Assembly: GCF_932526225.1 (NCBI RefSeq)
Contig: NC_064046.1
Coordinates: 6,249,306 to 6,313,305, forward strand
Length of the DNA: 64,000 nt
DNA from: Nematostella vectensis
Lineage: Eukaryota; Cnidaria; Anthozoa; Actiniaria; Edwardsiidae
Direction: 5' to 3'
Positions 44,128-56,302 of this stretch are shown here, piece by piece (the stretch's first letter is position 1; every line of letters starts with the position of its first letter). The notes under the pieces were generated by a model. The model saw only the letters and a list, made by a program, of their open reading frames with translations, was not told where the DNA came from and made no database searches. A program made the position numbers and the translations under genes.

Positions 44128-47100
44128 CAAGTCCCCCTTGTGCCACGCTGTAGGTTTGACCTCTATGATTCTGTGGATATCACAAGTTTCTTTATCCCAC
44201 TTACACAACTTACCCAACATAGCCATGAGCCATCTCGGCTGTAGTTTGTAGCGGACCAGTACCAAGTAGACCGGGATCCCGGCAAAGAAGCTAATGTATG
44301 CGAAAAGCGACTCCAATGGGGCGGCTGCGATTGGTGTAATGGCGAGGTAGAGTGCAATTGCAAGGTATATGATGGGAACAATCACAGGAGGCTGAGGAAA
44401 AATGCAGTTTAACATATCAAATGTCTTCGTCTAAATAGTCAATGGGAGACGGGCGCAAGCATGTAGGAATCTGTGGGAATATTCTTAGCGAGATTTTCTG
44501 TGGCCTTTAAAAACATTTGACAACATAACTGCCACGAAATTCAAAGTTCAAATGCTCCCTGAATGTTTATGTTGAGTAAACTAATACGCCGTTTAGCGGC
44601 AAAATCAGCAAGAGATTATTGCTACCCAATTCCAATTATGGTGTGCGATATCCTTAGAAGGCGATGACCGAGACAAACAAAAGAAGGGAGAATTTGATGT
44701 TCAGGGAAATATGGAGAGAGAACGGTCGATCGAATGAAATGGTGCTTTAGGTTGATGAAGAGCATTTGGTTGCTAATGTGAGTAATCGAGGAGATGGTGG
44801 AAGTGATACACAAAAACACGCTCACATAGCAACCTGGCTACACAATGGGTTTGATTGCGGATTCAGGACTTTCATAGATTTTCGATAGAGTTGGTCAAGT
44901 TGTGAGGTAACCATCTTGTAATACTGACCATACCCTGTTATAAATATTAAGGTACACATTTTCAATAGCAAAAATATAAGTATCAGCAGTTATGGGATTT
45001 GTGATATCTTGTGATAACTCATTTCGGTGAGTCGGCCTACAGTTCTCGTTATCGAAACGAATCAACCGCATACCACGGCCGGTTCTGGTCTGTATTGAAG
45101 TCAATCAGTTAAATCACCTTAAAAGGCCGAGCGAGGTCTGGACGTTTATATCTTGTCCAAAGCAAACCAATCGTCAACAATGAGTCATTCATCCACATTC
45201 CGAAGCCCAAAATTTTGAGCAACATTTTGACCGAGGTTTGGCGAGGGATGAGGATGACAGTAATGATAAAAGCCAGGTACAGCATGGCGGGTATTGGTGT
45301 TCGCTTATCCGTGTGTAACATGGCCAGAACTCTGGGTAAGTGACCCTCTCGTGCAGCCGCGAAGTACATCCTAAATACAGAACAGTAGAATCAGGTTAAA
45401 GTGCATCTCAAATACAGATGAGAACAAAATAATCCTATAGGATAAAGCAACATCTTACACACAGAACAGAACAGTAGAATCAGGTTAGAGTGCATCTCAA
45501 ATACAGAACAGAACAGAAGAATTCTATAGGATAAAGCAACATCCTAAATACAGAACACAGTAGAATCAGGTTAAAAAGCGCATCACAAATACAGAACAGA
45601 ACAGCATAATCTTATAGGATGAAGCAACATCCTAAATACAGAACATAGTAGAATCAGGTTAAAAGTGCATATTAAATACAGAAAAGAAGACTCTCATAGG
45701 TTTAAGCAACTTCCTAAATACAGAAAATAACAGAACCGAACATACATCCTAAACAAAGTACAAAGAATCCTATAGGTTAAAAACATCCTAAATACAAAGT
45801 ACAAAGAATCCTATAGGTTAAATCAGTACAGAACAAAAGAATCCTATAGGTTAAAGTACATCCTACAGGGCCGTAACAGCAGGGGTGCACCGAATTCGAA
45901 AGCTGTAAGACAAACGCAAATAATTTCAGTGTTCGAGGCTTTATACGAAGCATGTATTTCTAAAGACGGTATTGGTTGTAAGAAAGTCCACTTCCTTTGT
46001 AAGTTACCTTCCCAAGCCGTACACACGTGCGTTCATCGTACCGAACACCGTTGCCGACACGCAGAGTGGGATGAGCCATTGTACCCCAGTTCCGTACATC
46101 CGCTGAGCGAAGGACTGAAAGTATTATGATGTGCGATATATGAGCATGTTCATTTTCTGCATGCAAACTGTATGCAAACACACCAAGCGCACATACTGAT
46201 ATGTAGTCCAATATTAAGAAATCATTTCCCCTCGGCTTTTGAGTAAAGTTAGCTGTTGGAACGTTCTCGAACACTCCATCATATAAACATTTTATGTTTT
46301 TTTCCTGGCTGTTTTTCCTCCCCCACCTCTGTTTTGATTAAAATTGAACATGCAACCAAGAATGTTCTCGCTTGATGCAACCCAAATATGGAATAAAGAT
46401 ATTCATGAAAAAAAACTAGGACCCAAACACTTGACAACTTTAACTATTTTATTTTTATATATTTTTATTTTATTTTCCGACTTGCGTAGCACATTTGCAC
46501 TTACAGGCGTACCACATCTGTTGCACTATTTACACTTAAAGACGTACCACATCTGTTGCACTATTTACACATTTAGACGTACCACATCTGTTGCACTATT
46601 TACACATTTAGACGTACCACAGCTGTCGCACTATTTACACTTACAGACGTACCACATCTGTTGCACTATTTACACTTACAGACGTACCACATCTGTTGCA
46701 CTATTTACACTTACAGAAGTACCACATCTGTTGCACTATTTACACTTACAGACGTACCACAGCTGTTGCACTATTTACACTTACAGACGTACCACATCTG
46801 TTGCACTATTTACACTTAAAGACGTACCACATCTGTTGCACTATTTACACTTACAGACGTACCACATCTGTTGCACTATTTACACTTACAGACGTACCAC
46901 ATCTGTTGCACTATTTACACTTACAGACGTACCACATCTGTTGCACTATTTACACTTACAGACGTACCACATCTGTTGCACTATTTACACTTACAGACGT
47001 ACCACATCTGTTGCACTATTTACACATTTAGACGTACCACAGCTGTTGCACTATTTACACTTACAGACGTACCACATCTGTTGCACTATTTACACTTACA

Positions 47101-50100
47101 GACGTACCACATCTGTTGCACTATTTACACTTACAGACGTACCACATCTGTTGCACTATTTATACTTACAGACGTACCACATCTGTTGCACTATTTACAC
47201 TTACAGACCTACCACATCTGTTGCACTATTTACACTTACAGACGTACCACATCTGTTGCACTATTTACACTTACAGACGTACCACATCTGTTGCACTATT
47301 TACACTTACAGACGTACCACATCTGTTGCACTATTTACACTTACAGACGTACCACATCTGTTGCACTATTTACACATTTAGACGTACCACATCTGTTGCA
47401 CTATTTACACTTACAGACGTACCACATCTGTTGCACTATTTACACTTACAGACGTACCACATATGTTGGATTATTTACACTTACAGACGTACCACATCTG
47501 TTGCACTATTTACACATTTAGACGTACCACATCTGTTGCACTATTTATACTTACAGACGTACCACATCTGTTGGATTATTTACACTTACAGACGTACCAC
47601 ATCTGTTGCACTATTTACACTTACAGACGTACCACATCTGTTGGATTATTTACACTTACAGACGTACCACATCTGTTGCACTATTTACACTTACAGACGT
47701 ACCACATCTGTTGCACTATTTACACTTACAGACGTACCACATCTGTTGCACTATTTACACTTACAGACGTACCACATCTGTTGGATTATTTACACTTACA
47801 GACGTACCACATCTGTTGCACTATTTACACTTAAAGACGTGCCACATCTGTTGCACTATTTACACTTACAGACGTACCACATCTGTTGCACTATTTACAC
47901 TTAAAGACGTACCACAGCTGTTGCACTATTTACACTTACAGACGTACCACATCTGTTGCACTATTTACACTTACAGACGTACCACATCTGTTGCACTATT
48001 TACACTTACAGACGTACCACATCTGTTGCACTATTTACACTTACAGACGTACCACATCTGTTGGATTATTTACACTTACAGACGTACCACATCTGTTGCA
48101 CTATTTACACTTAAAGACGTGCCACATCTGTTGCACTATTTACACTTACAGACGTACCACATCTGTTGCACTATTTACACTTAAAGACGTACCACAGCTG
48201 TTGCACTATTTACACTTACAGACGTACCACATCTGTTGCACTATTTACACTTACAGACGTACCACATCTGTTGCACTATTTACACTTACAGACGTACCAC
48301 ATCTGTTGCACTATTTACACTTACAGACGTACCACATCTGTTGCACTATTTACACATTTAGACGTACCACATCTGTTGCACTATTTACACATTTAGACGT
48401 ACCACATCTGTTGCACTATTTACACTTACAGACGTACCACATCTGTTGGATTATTTACACTTACAGACGTACCACATCTGTTGCACTATTTACACATTTA
48501 GACGTACCACAGCTGTTGCACTATTTACACTTACAGACGTACCACATCTGTTGGATTATTTACACTTACAGACGTACCACAGCTGTTGCACTATTTACAC
48601 ATACAGACCTACCACATCTGTTGCACTATTTACACATTTAGACGTACCACATCTGTTGCACTATTTACACATTTAGACGTACCACAGCTGTTGCACTATT
48701 TACACTTACAGACGTACCACATCTGTTGCACTATTTACACTTACAGACGTACCACATCTGTTGCACTATTTACACTTACAGACGTACCACATCTGTTGCA
48801 CTATTTACACTTACAGACGTACCACATCTGTTGCACTATTTACACTTTCAGACGTACCACATCTGTTGCACTATTTACACTTACAGAAGTACCACATCTG
48901 TTGCACTATTTACACTTAAAGACGTACCACAGCTGTTGCACTTTTTACACTTACAGACGTACCACATCTGTTGCACTATTTACACTTAAAGACGTACCAC
49001 ATCTGTTGCACTATTTGCACTTTCAGACGTACCACATCTGTTGCACTATTTACACTTACAGACGTACCACATCTGTTGCACTATTTACACTTACAGACGT
49101 ACCACATCTGTTGCACTATTTACACTTACAGACGTACCACATCTGTTGCACTATTTACACTTACAGACGTACCACATCTGTTGCACTATTTACACTTACA
49201 GACGTACCACATCTGTTGCACTATTTACACATTTAGACGTACCACAGCTGTTGCACTATTTACACTTACAGACGTACCACATCTGTTGCACTATTTACAC
49301 TTACAGACGTACCACATCTGTTGCACTATTTACACTTAAAGACGTACCACATCTGTTGCACTATTTATACTTACAGACGTACCACATCTGTTGCACTATT
49401 TACACTTACAGACGTACCACATCTGTTGCACTATTTACACTTACAGACGTACCACATCTGTTGCACTATTTACACTTACAGACGTACCACATCTGTTGCA
49501 CTATTTACACTTACAGACGTACCACATCTGTTGCACTATTTACACTTAAAGACGTACCACATCTGTTGCACTATTTACACTTACAGACGTACCACATCTG
49601 TTGCACTATTTACACATTTAGACGTACCACATCTGTTGCACTATTTACACTTACAGACGTACCACATCTGTTGCACTATTTACACTTACAGACGTACCAC
49701 ATATGTTGGATTATTTACACTTACAGACGTACCACATCTGTTGCACTATTTACACATTTAGACGTACCACATCTGTTGCACTATTTATACTTACAGACGT
49801 ACCACATCTGTTGGATTATTTACACTTACAGACGTACCACATCTGTTGCACTATTTACACTTACAGACGTACCACATCTGTTGGATTATTTACACTTACA
49901 GACGTACCACATCTGTTGCACTATTTACACTTACAGACGTACCACATCTGTTGCACTATTTACACTTACAGACGTACCACATCTGTTGCACTATTTACAC
50001 TTACAGACGTACCACATCTGTTGGATTATTTACACTTACAGACGTACCACATCTGTTGCACTATTTACACTTAAAGACGTGCCACATCTGTTGCACTATT

Positions 50101-51935
50101 TACACTTACAGACGTACCACATCTGTTGCACTATTTACACTTAAAAAGACGTACCACAGCTGTTGCACTATTTACACTTACAGACGTACCACATCTGTTG
50201 CACTATTTACACTTACAGACGTACCACATCTGTTGCACTATTTACACATTTAGACGTACCACATCTGTTGCACTATTTACACATTTAGACGTACCACATC
50301 TGTTGCACTATTTACACTTACAGACGTACCACATCTGTTGGATTATTTACACTTACAGACGTACCACATCTGTTGCACTATTTACACATTTAGACGTACC
50401 ACAGCTGTTGCACTATTTACACTTACAGACGTACCACATCTGTTGGATTATTTACACTTACAGACGTACCACATCTGTTGCACTATTTACACATTTAGAC
50501 GTACCACATCTGTTGCACTATTTACACATTTAGACGTACCACAGCTGTTGCACTATTTACACTTACAGACGTACCACAGCTGTTGCACTATTTACACTTA
50601 CAGACGTACCACATCTGTTGCACTATTTACACATTTAGACGTACCACAGCTGTTGCACTATTTACACATTTAGACGTACCACAGCTATTGCACTATTTAC
50701 ACTTACAGACGTACCACAGCTGTCGCAGGAGATGCTTTGACCTCTGGTGCGGTCAGCACTGCTAGATACGCGATATTTACCAGTAGATATAGCAACGTTA
50801 CCAGAGTTATACTTCCCAGCACCGCAAAGACCAAGTTCCTGGAATGGTTAACAATTAGCGACAAAATAATATAAGAGGAGATAAATAGGATAGAGCTCCC
50901 TTCTTCTTATATTACCCTCTTTCTTTGTCACACATCAATCTCTAGCTCTTCCATTCTACCAAAACCCCCTCTCCTTCCTTTTACCTTTCCTCACTCTACT
51001 CCGTCTCTGCGTCTTCATTATCGCAAGCTTTCCTCATCCACCCTAAACTTTCTTCCGCCGTCTTTTATGTTCTCTCCCGTTAAAGTAACTTTATTTTTAC
51101 CAATCCCCTTCTCCTCTCACTCTTCTCCCTTTCCCACCCTTCTACCATATTCCAACTTATTTCACCCATCATACCCTTCCCCTCTCACTCTTCTTCCTTT
51201 CTCATCCTTCTTCCTTATCCGAACCTTATTTTTAACCATCGTACCCTTCCGCTCTCACTTCTTCTTTATCCAAGTTTATTTTCACCCATCCCCGTCTCCT
51301 CTTCGTCTCTCTCTAATCTTTTTTGCATCTTCCTTATCGCAAACTTTCCCAGTCCACCCTTAACTTCCTCCCCACCCTCTCATAAGTCACCCTCTCCCAG
51401 TTAATGTACCTGCGTGGATTTTTCACTTCCTCGACAACAACACAGATGACCTCCCTGAGAAAGAAATCAGCTTTTGTTGATAATAGAAAACGTTGGGATG
51501 GGACTCTTGTAAACAATAAACGATATAACTTACACAATTTCTCTTTTCGTGCCGCCTTTATTTCCGTGATTTATTCCGATTTTTAATAATTAACAACTGC
51601 TCAAAAAACTGATGGATGATCCCGATGGATCTTAAACGCGAGTGAAACGACTGCCAGTTAGACAAAGAAAACACAAGTACTCATGGTCTTAAAAGTAAAG
51701 GTAATGATAAAGATATGGGTTCAATTCAACAATAATTTGCATGATTTCATAGAAGATTTAACCATTCAGCGAAGCGTGACTTCCCACTGTGGAAAATTAA
51801 TTTTTAAGAATTTTTGAACATTTAGACTTTACCATCCTGCATATGCCCAAAGCCCGCTTTGGAAGGCGAGGCCAAGCTGGCTAACATCGGTCACTGAACC
51901 TTTGAACGGCTGATCGAACGCCCCGGTTGAGTACC
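44065..51935 (-). CDS. SLC7-type amino-acid transporter, C-terminal six exons
   Basis: The exons in transcript order are 51,935-51,833; 51,454-51,410; 50,838-50,715; 46,114-46,008; 45,370-45,118; 44,391-44,065. All have GT...AG borders, and every junction is in phase, encoding about 319 aa. Motifs of the SLC7 (LAT, APC superfamily) fold appear in order: LAFQSGLWAYAGWE-VICVVVEEVKNPRR, NLVFAVLGSITLVTLLYLLV, APEVKASPATAV, WLIPLCVSATVFGTMNARVY, then MYFAAAREGHLPRV, IPAMLYLAFI, LLWTRYKRPDLARPFK, PPVIVPIIYLAIALYLAITP and GIPVYLVLV. These cover roughly TM6-TM12 of a 12-TM exchanger for neutral or cationic amino acids at the plasma membrane. The N-terminal exons were not found. They may lie beyond the Gypsy element or outside the window. 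Two introns and the 3' end carry arrays built from the gene's own exon borders. Confidence 0.85.
44392..45117. other. SLC7 intron without tandem array
   Basis: The last intron of the transporter gene (726 bp, minus strand). No repeats or other genes are visible in it, in contrast to the neighbouring introns. Confidence 0.7.
45361..45870 (-). repeat. Intron array derived from a 3' splice site
   Basis: Starting at the exon border 45,370/45,371, the plus strand repeats GTACATCCTAAATACAGAAC, GTAGAATCAGGTT, GCATCTCAAATACAGAACAG and ATCCTATAGGATAAAGCA in roughly 105-bp composite units down to about 45,865. In transcript sense each unit contains CTGTATTTAG|GATGT, the acceptor and first exon bases of the exon at 45,370. 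Units become more degenerate away from the exon. Confidence 0.85.
46120..46500. other. SLC7 intron, non-repetitive part
   Basis: Ordinary AT-rich intron sequence lies between the acceptor at 46,115 and the start of the 35-bp array. Nothing else was recognised. Confidence 0.6.
46504..50727 (-). repeat. 35-bp intron minisatellite (~120 copies) derived from a 5' splice site
   Basis: The 35-bp unit, on the plus strand TTACAGACGTACCACATCTG then TTGCACTATTTACAC, is repeated about 120 times over 4.2 kb. In transcript sense it reads GCAACAGATGTG|GTACGTCTG|TAAGTGTAAATAGT. The adjoining exon ends GCGACAGCTGTG|GTACGTCTGTAAG, so each unit copies the last ~12 exon bases and the donor. A CAGATG/CAGCTG variant includes the exact exon word. 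Because 35 is not a multiple of three and the unit lacks plus-strand stops, long artefactual open frames of 35-residue period appear. Variant order repeats at offsets of 280 bp and 2,240 bp. Confidence 0.95.
50839..51409. other. SLC7 intron, pyrimidine-rich
   Basis: A C/T-rich stretch on the plus strand (50,900-51,380), with CTTTCCTCA and CTCTCACTCTTCT words repeated loosely. No gene is supported. Confidence 0.6.
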
Positions 51936-52138
51936 CTGAAGTAGACAAAGCACGTCACTGTCAACACGATTGCGTATATGACACCGCAGGATTGTAGTAG
52001 AAAATCGAGGGGTCGATATTTAAAAACAGGTAAACAAAATATTGGTTAATATTAAGATTGTAATATTATTCAAGGATTATAATATTGTGTAAGTATTGTG
52101 CGTTAATTAACAGATCATAAACAGAGGGCGTTATCAAT
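51936..52138. other. Region upstream of the most 5' SLC7 exon seen
   Basis: The minus strand has an open hydrophobic stretch (GVIYAIVLTVTCFVYF) just upstream of the acceptor at 51,936. It is in a frame that does not match the exon, and I cannot decide whether it is an exon or an intron. Confidence 0.3.
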
Positions 52139-52251
52139 TTTAAACGACATTAGCATAAAATAGACACGTGCCTCGAGCCTCAATTTCATGTTAGAGGGTG
52201 GCCATGTTGGAATAAAAAGCTTTTTTTGTTAAGTATTACTCGGCTTCTTCA
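52139..52251 (+). repeat. 5' LTR of Gypsy 1
   Basis: This matches the 3' LTR at about 93 percent by eye. The first bases are degenerate compared with TGTTGTATATTAGC of the 3' LTR, so the exact start is uncertain. Confidence 0.75.
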
Positions 52252-52268
52252 TTGGCGACGAGCTAAAA

Positions 52269-53000
52269 ATGGCAGCAGTTTATGGAACAATGCCGAAATA
52301 CAGCCCACAGACGCAGTGTTGGGAGGATTACACGGAGGTAATGGGACATTACTTCGATGCAAACGGCATCACCGAAATAACAAAGAAACGCGCGATCCTG
52401 CTCGCCTCGGTCGGGGACAGGACTTACTCGTTAAAAAAAGTCTATGTCATCCGAGAACACAGTAGGATAACTCATTCGACGAGTTGGTGCAAGACCATTT
52501 TACGCCGAAACCCTCAGAAATCGTTAAAAGATTCAAGTTCCACACTCGTGTTCGTCAACCCGGAGAAACGGTGCATCAATTTGTCGCTGCCCTTTGTAAT
52601 TTGAGCAAAGACTGCAACTTTGGCTCTACACTAAACACCATGATAAGAGACAGATTGGTGGTAGGAATGATTGACGATCACGTCCAGCGGAAACTACTAC
52701 AAGAATCTACATTAACCTTCGACAAAGCTTTGGAAATTGCAGTGGCTATGTGGCTATGGAAACGACCAACAGCAACTTAAAAGAAATAAATAGCAGTGCA
52801 AAGTCCACGAAAGAAAATGTGAATAAAGTGTTCAAACCCAAATCCAAAGGCGATTCTAGTCAAAACAAGAAGGGTAAGGATAAAAAAAACACACAACAGT
52901 TCAAGATCAGAAGGTAAGCCATCTAAAAACTGTTTTAGATGTGGGGGAAGACATGACCAGAAAACTTGTAAATACAAGGAAGAAACCTGTTTTTCATGTC
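52269..53000 (+). pseudogene. Gypsy 1 gag relic
   Basis: The frame opens with MAAVYGTMPKYSP, shifts near 52,430-52,480, and continues with FKFHTRVRQPGETVHQFVAA, a typical Gypsy capsid stretch. A CCHC-type zinc knuckle (CFRCGGRHDQKTC) is at 52,931-52,969, followed by another CxxC pair. Gag would form the particle and bind RNA. Frameshifts make it non-functional. Confidence 0.8.
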
Positions 53001-53119
53001 AGAAGAAAAATACAAACGGTTTGCAAAAGCAAAAACCCGCTTGCAATTTAGTGCAGGATGATGAAAATGATGATAGCGATGTCTTGTCCATGTATTCTGC
53101 ATTCCACATGGTAGTCCAA

Positions 53120-55610
53120 AACAAACCCCCATTGAAGTGTCGATTGAGATTAATTCTAGACCATTATGCTTCGAGGTCGACACAGGGTGTCCAGTGACCC
53201 TTATTAGCGAAGAGACATTGAACAGTAAAATTACCCCAGCTTCAGAAGTGTACCCACGCCCTCAAGTCCTTCACGGGACACAAAGTAGAGATTTTGGGAA
53301 CTGTTGAAACACAAATTCAGTACCAGAATCAGACTAGGGTTTTCCCCATTTTAGTTGTTAAAGGAAAGGGCCCTAGCCTCTTGGGGAGGGACTTGATCAA
53401 AGAGTTTTCAGTTATGAACATTGCTCAAGGGGAAATAAGTCTCAAAGATATTTTAGGCAAGCATCCTCAGGTCTTCAAGGAAGAACTTGGGACTCTAAAA
53501 GGGTTCAAAGCAAAGATCCATGTACCTGAAGGGGTCACGCCCAGGTTTTTCAAGCCCCGTCCTTTGTCCTAAGCCATGAAAGGAAGGGTTGAAGAAGAGA
53601 TTGAAAGGCTAGTCAGAGAGGGGATCCTGAGGCCAGTAGAATTTTCAGATTGGGCCGCGCTAATTGTCCCTGTCCTCAAACCAGACAATTCCATTCGCTT
53701 GTTTGGGGACTACAAGGTGACAGTTAATCAAGTTTCGCATCTAAAACAATATCTCAGCAAAACTAGCAACAGGGAGCAAATTCTCGAAACTTGACCTGAG
53801 TCATGCTTACCAATAGTTACTACTAGATGAAAAGTCAGCGAAGTATGTCACGATAAACGCCCACATGGGGCTGTTTACTTACTCTATACTCCCGCAGAGT
53901 TTCCTCTGCGCCTGCAATATTCCAGCGGACTATTGACAGTATTTTGCGAGATATACCAGGTGTAGCAGTTTACATGGATGACATTTTAGTCACAGGGGAA
54001 ACAGACGTAGAACACTTGGAACGACTTGACTTGGTACTGACCAAATTAGAAGAGTCTGGCCTCAGACTAAAGAACTCTAAGTGCACTTTCATGGCAGATA
54101 AAGTGGTGTACTTAGAACACTGCTTTGGTGCACAAGGCATACACCAAGTAGAAGACAAGGTTCAAGCCCTGTTGGAAACTCGAGCACCCGTAAATGTGTC
54201 GGAGCTCATACTTGGGTTTACTAAACTACTATAACCGATTTCTTCCTAATCTCTCAACATTTATCGCACCCCAACACAGGTTGCTGAGGAAGGAAACTGC
54301 ATGGCAGTGGGGAGATCCTGAACAGCAGTGCTTTGACACACAAAGAAGATGATTACGACAGCTGGTGTGCTGGTTCATTACAATCCTGAGCAACCTCTCC
54401 TACTCCAGTGTGACGCTTCCCCGTACGGAGTTGGGGCAGTTTTTTCACGTTATGGATGATGGGAGTGACCAGCCAATTGCTTTCGCTTCCAGGACGCTGA
54501 ACACTTCTGAACAGAAGTATTCACAGCTAGACAAAGAAGGCGCAAGTGTGATGTTCGGGCTGAAGAATTTTCATAAGTACCTGTATGGACGTCACTTAAC
54601 TATCGTTACTGACCATAAACCGCTTGTTTCACTTTTCAGCGAAAAGAAACAAGTACCTACTACTGCATCACCAAGGGTGCAGAGGTGGGCGGTGACATTG
54701 CGGGGTTACGAGTACGACATCGTTTACAAGTCTGGCAGTAGCCATGGGAACGCCGATGTGTTGAGTCGTCTCCCTCTACCCATCACCACCAAAGTTTCAG
54801 CAGAGGAAACCGCATTTCTCCTGAATGAAGTTGATGTTTCACCTGTCACCGCAGCCCAGATCCGCAACTGGACACACCGGGATCCAGTCCTTGCAAATGT
54901 TAAGGAGTATTTGCTGCGTGGTTGGCCAGATGTTAAGGACCCTGAATTATTACAGTATAAGTCAAAGAGGGAGGAGCTTAGCGTTCAAGATGGCTGCATA
55001 TTACGGGGAGCAAGGGTTGCAAGTCCTCGAAGATCTTCAAGAGGCACATCCCGGGATATGCCGGATGAAGGCGTTGGCGCGGAGCTACGTCTGGTGACCA
55101 TTGAGAAGGAGATAAAGTCCATAGTGAAGACATGTGAAGCATGCCAGGTCCACCAGAAATCTCCTGCATCAGCACCTCTTCACCCCTGGGTATGGTAAGG
55201 ATGCTACTCATAATCGTGGACGCACACTCCAAGTGGAGTGAAGCTCATATCATGGCGAACACCACATCAGGCAGTACCATCAACAAGCTGCGTGAGGTTT
55301 TCGCTGTCCATGGTCTCCCAGAGGTAGTGGGTGTCCGATAACGGTTTTAACTTCACCAGTGAGGAATTTGCAATGTTTATGAGACAAAATTGTATAGTCC
55401 ATAAGACCACAGCTCCTTACCATCCTGCTTCAAATGGTCTTGCCGAAAGGGCAGGACAGTTGATTGAGGATGGTCTGTTGAAAGAGTCTGGTGACACGAT
55501 GGCAAAACTTGCAGCGGTTGTTATTCCGCTACCGGATGACCCCTCACACAACTACCGGAAGGTCACCAGCAGAAATGCTAATGGGGAGGAAATTCAGGTC
55601 GCGTTTTGAT
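53120..55610 (+). pseudogene. Gypsy 1 pol relic (protease, RT, RNase H, integrase)
   Basis: The aspartic protease is marked by FEVDTGCPVTLIS near 53,175. The reverse transcriptase runs about 53,560-54,240 with VYMDDILVTG at 53,968-53,997. RNase H lies at about 54,400-54,760 (FASRTLNTSEQKYSQLDKEG and TIVTDHKPLVSLF). Integrase has the zinc-binding tail CEACQVHQKS and the DDE pieces [25 protein letters not shown] and [13 protein letters not shown]. At least five frameshifts or stops separate the domains, for example the stop at 53,571-53,573 and breaks near 53,790, 54,230 and 55,195. No reading frame spans the enzyme set. Confidence 0.8.
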
Positions 55611-56191
55611 TTGCTACACCCCAACCTACAAGGAAAGATCCGGCAGAAACAAGAGTGAATGAAAAAGCAACAAGACGCCCATGCCCAGGATCGACAAATT
55701 AAGCCTGGTGATCATGTTTATTTTAAGAACTTTGGCTATGGTCCCTAGGTGGTTACAGGCCCAGTCTCCTACAACGTTGTCGCAATGGACGGTCGCGAAC
55801 ATTGTAGGCATGTCGGTCACCTTCGGCTTCGTTACCAGAAACAGAAGAAAGCGTTCCAAGGACCGACAGTTAGACGTTGATACTGGGGACCAGTTTCAGT
55901 GGGTGATACTAATGCGAGCAGTGGGTTAACAGCAGGAAGCAGTAGCGAATTAGACATATAATCCACAAGCGAACCAATCTCTATATCAGAAGAACCACAC
56001 TCATCAGCTGCAGTCATTACCCAACAAGACACTGGACAGCAGAAAAAGTCAGAAGTTGAGTCACCTACACCAGTACGGAGATCAGAGAGGGCACGGAAAC
56101 AGCCTTACAGCACTCTGTTGTATATGCCTAGAACTACAGAAACTGACTTTAATAGTTTATATTGTATGTTACGTTTAGTTGAGGAAGGAAG
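55611..56191 (+). other. Gypsy 1 region between integrase and 3' LTR
   Basis: Degenerate remains of the pol C-terminus, with no intact frame. The purine tract precedes the LTR. Confidence 0.5.
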
Positions 56192-56302
56192 TGTTGTATA
56201 TTAGCATAAATAAGACACGTGCCTCGAGCCTCACTTTCATGTCAGAGGTCGGCCATGTTGGAATAAAAAGCTTGTTTTGTTAAGTATTACTCGGCTTCTT
56301 TA
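56192..56302 (+). repeat. 3' LTR of Gypsy 1
   Basis: Starts TGTTGTATATTAGCATAAAT and ends CTCGGCTTCTTTA. The final CA seen in the 5' LTR is changed to TA. Confidence 0.75.

Larger units (their letters stand above)
52139..56302 (+). mobile_element. Gypsy LTR retrotransposon 1, full-length but decayed
   Basis: Short LTRs of about 110 bp bound the element (5' about 52,139-52,251, 3' 56,192-56,302), sharing GACACGTGCCTCGAGCCTCA and TTACTCGGCTTCTT. The primer-site word TTGGCGACGAG follows the 5' LTR, and a purine tract GAGGAAGGAAG precedes the 3' LTR. Gag, protease, reverse transcriptase, RNase H and integrase remains lie in order between them, in several frames. It lies next to the SLC7 gene, possibly in one of its introns. 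Confidence 0.85.

Noticed and set aside
46344..50765. Many long plus-strand open frames with repeated HYLHLQTYHICCTIYTYRRT-type peptides
   Set aside because: They are the three-frame translation of the stop-free 35-bp array, which lies in an intron of a minus-strand gene. There is no start context or non-repetitive domain.
51067..51363. 98-codon Ser/Pro/Phe-rich frame
   Set aside because: Translation of a pyrimidine-rich intron stretch of the SLC7 gene on the opposite strand.
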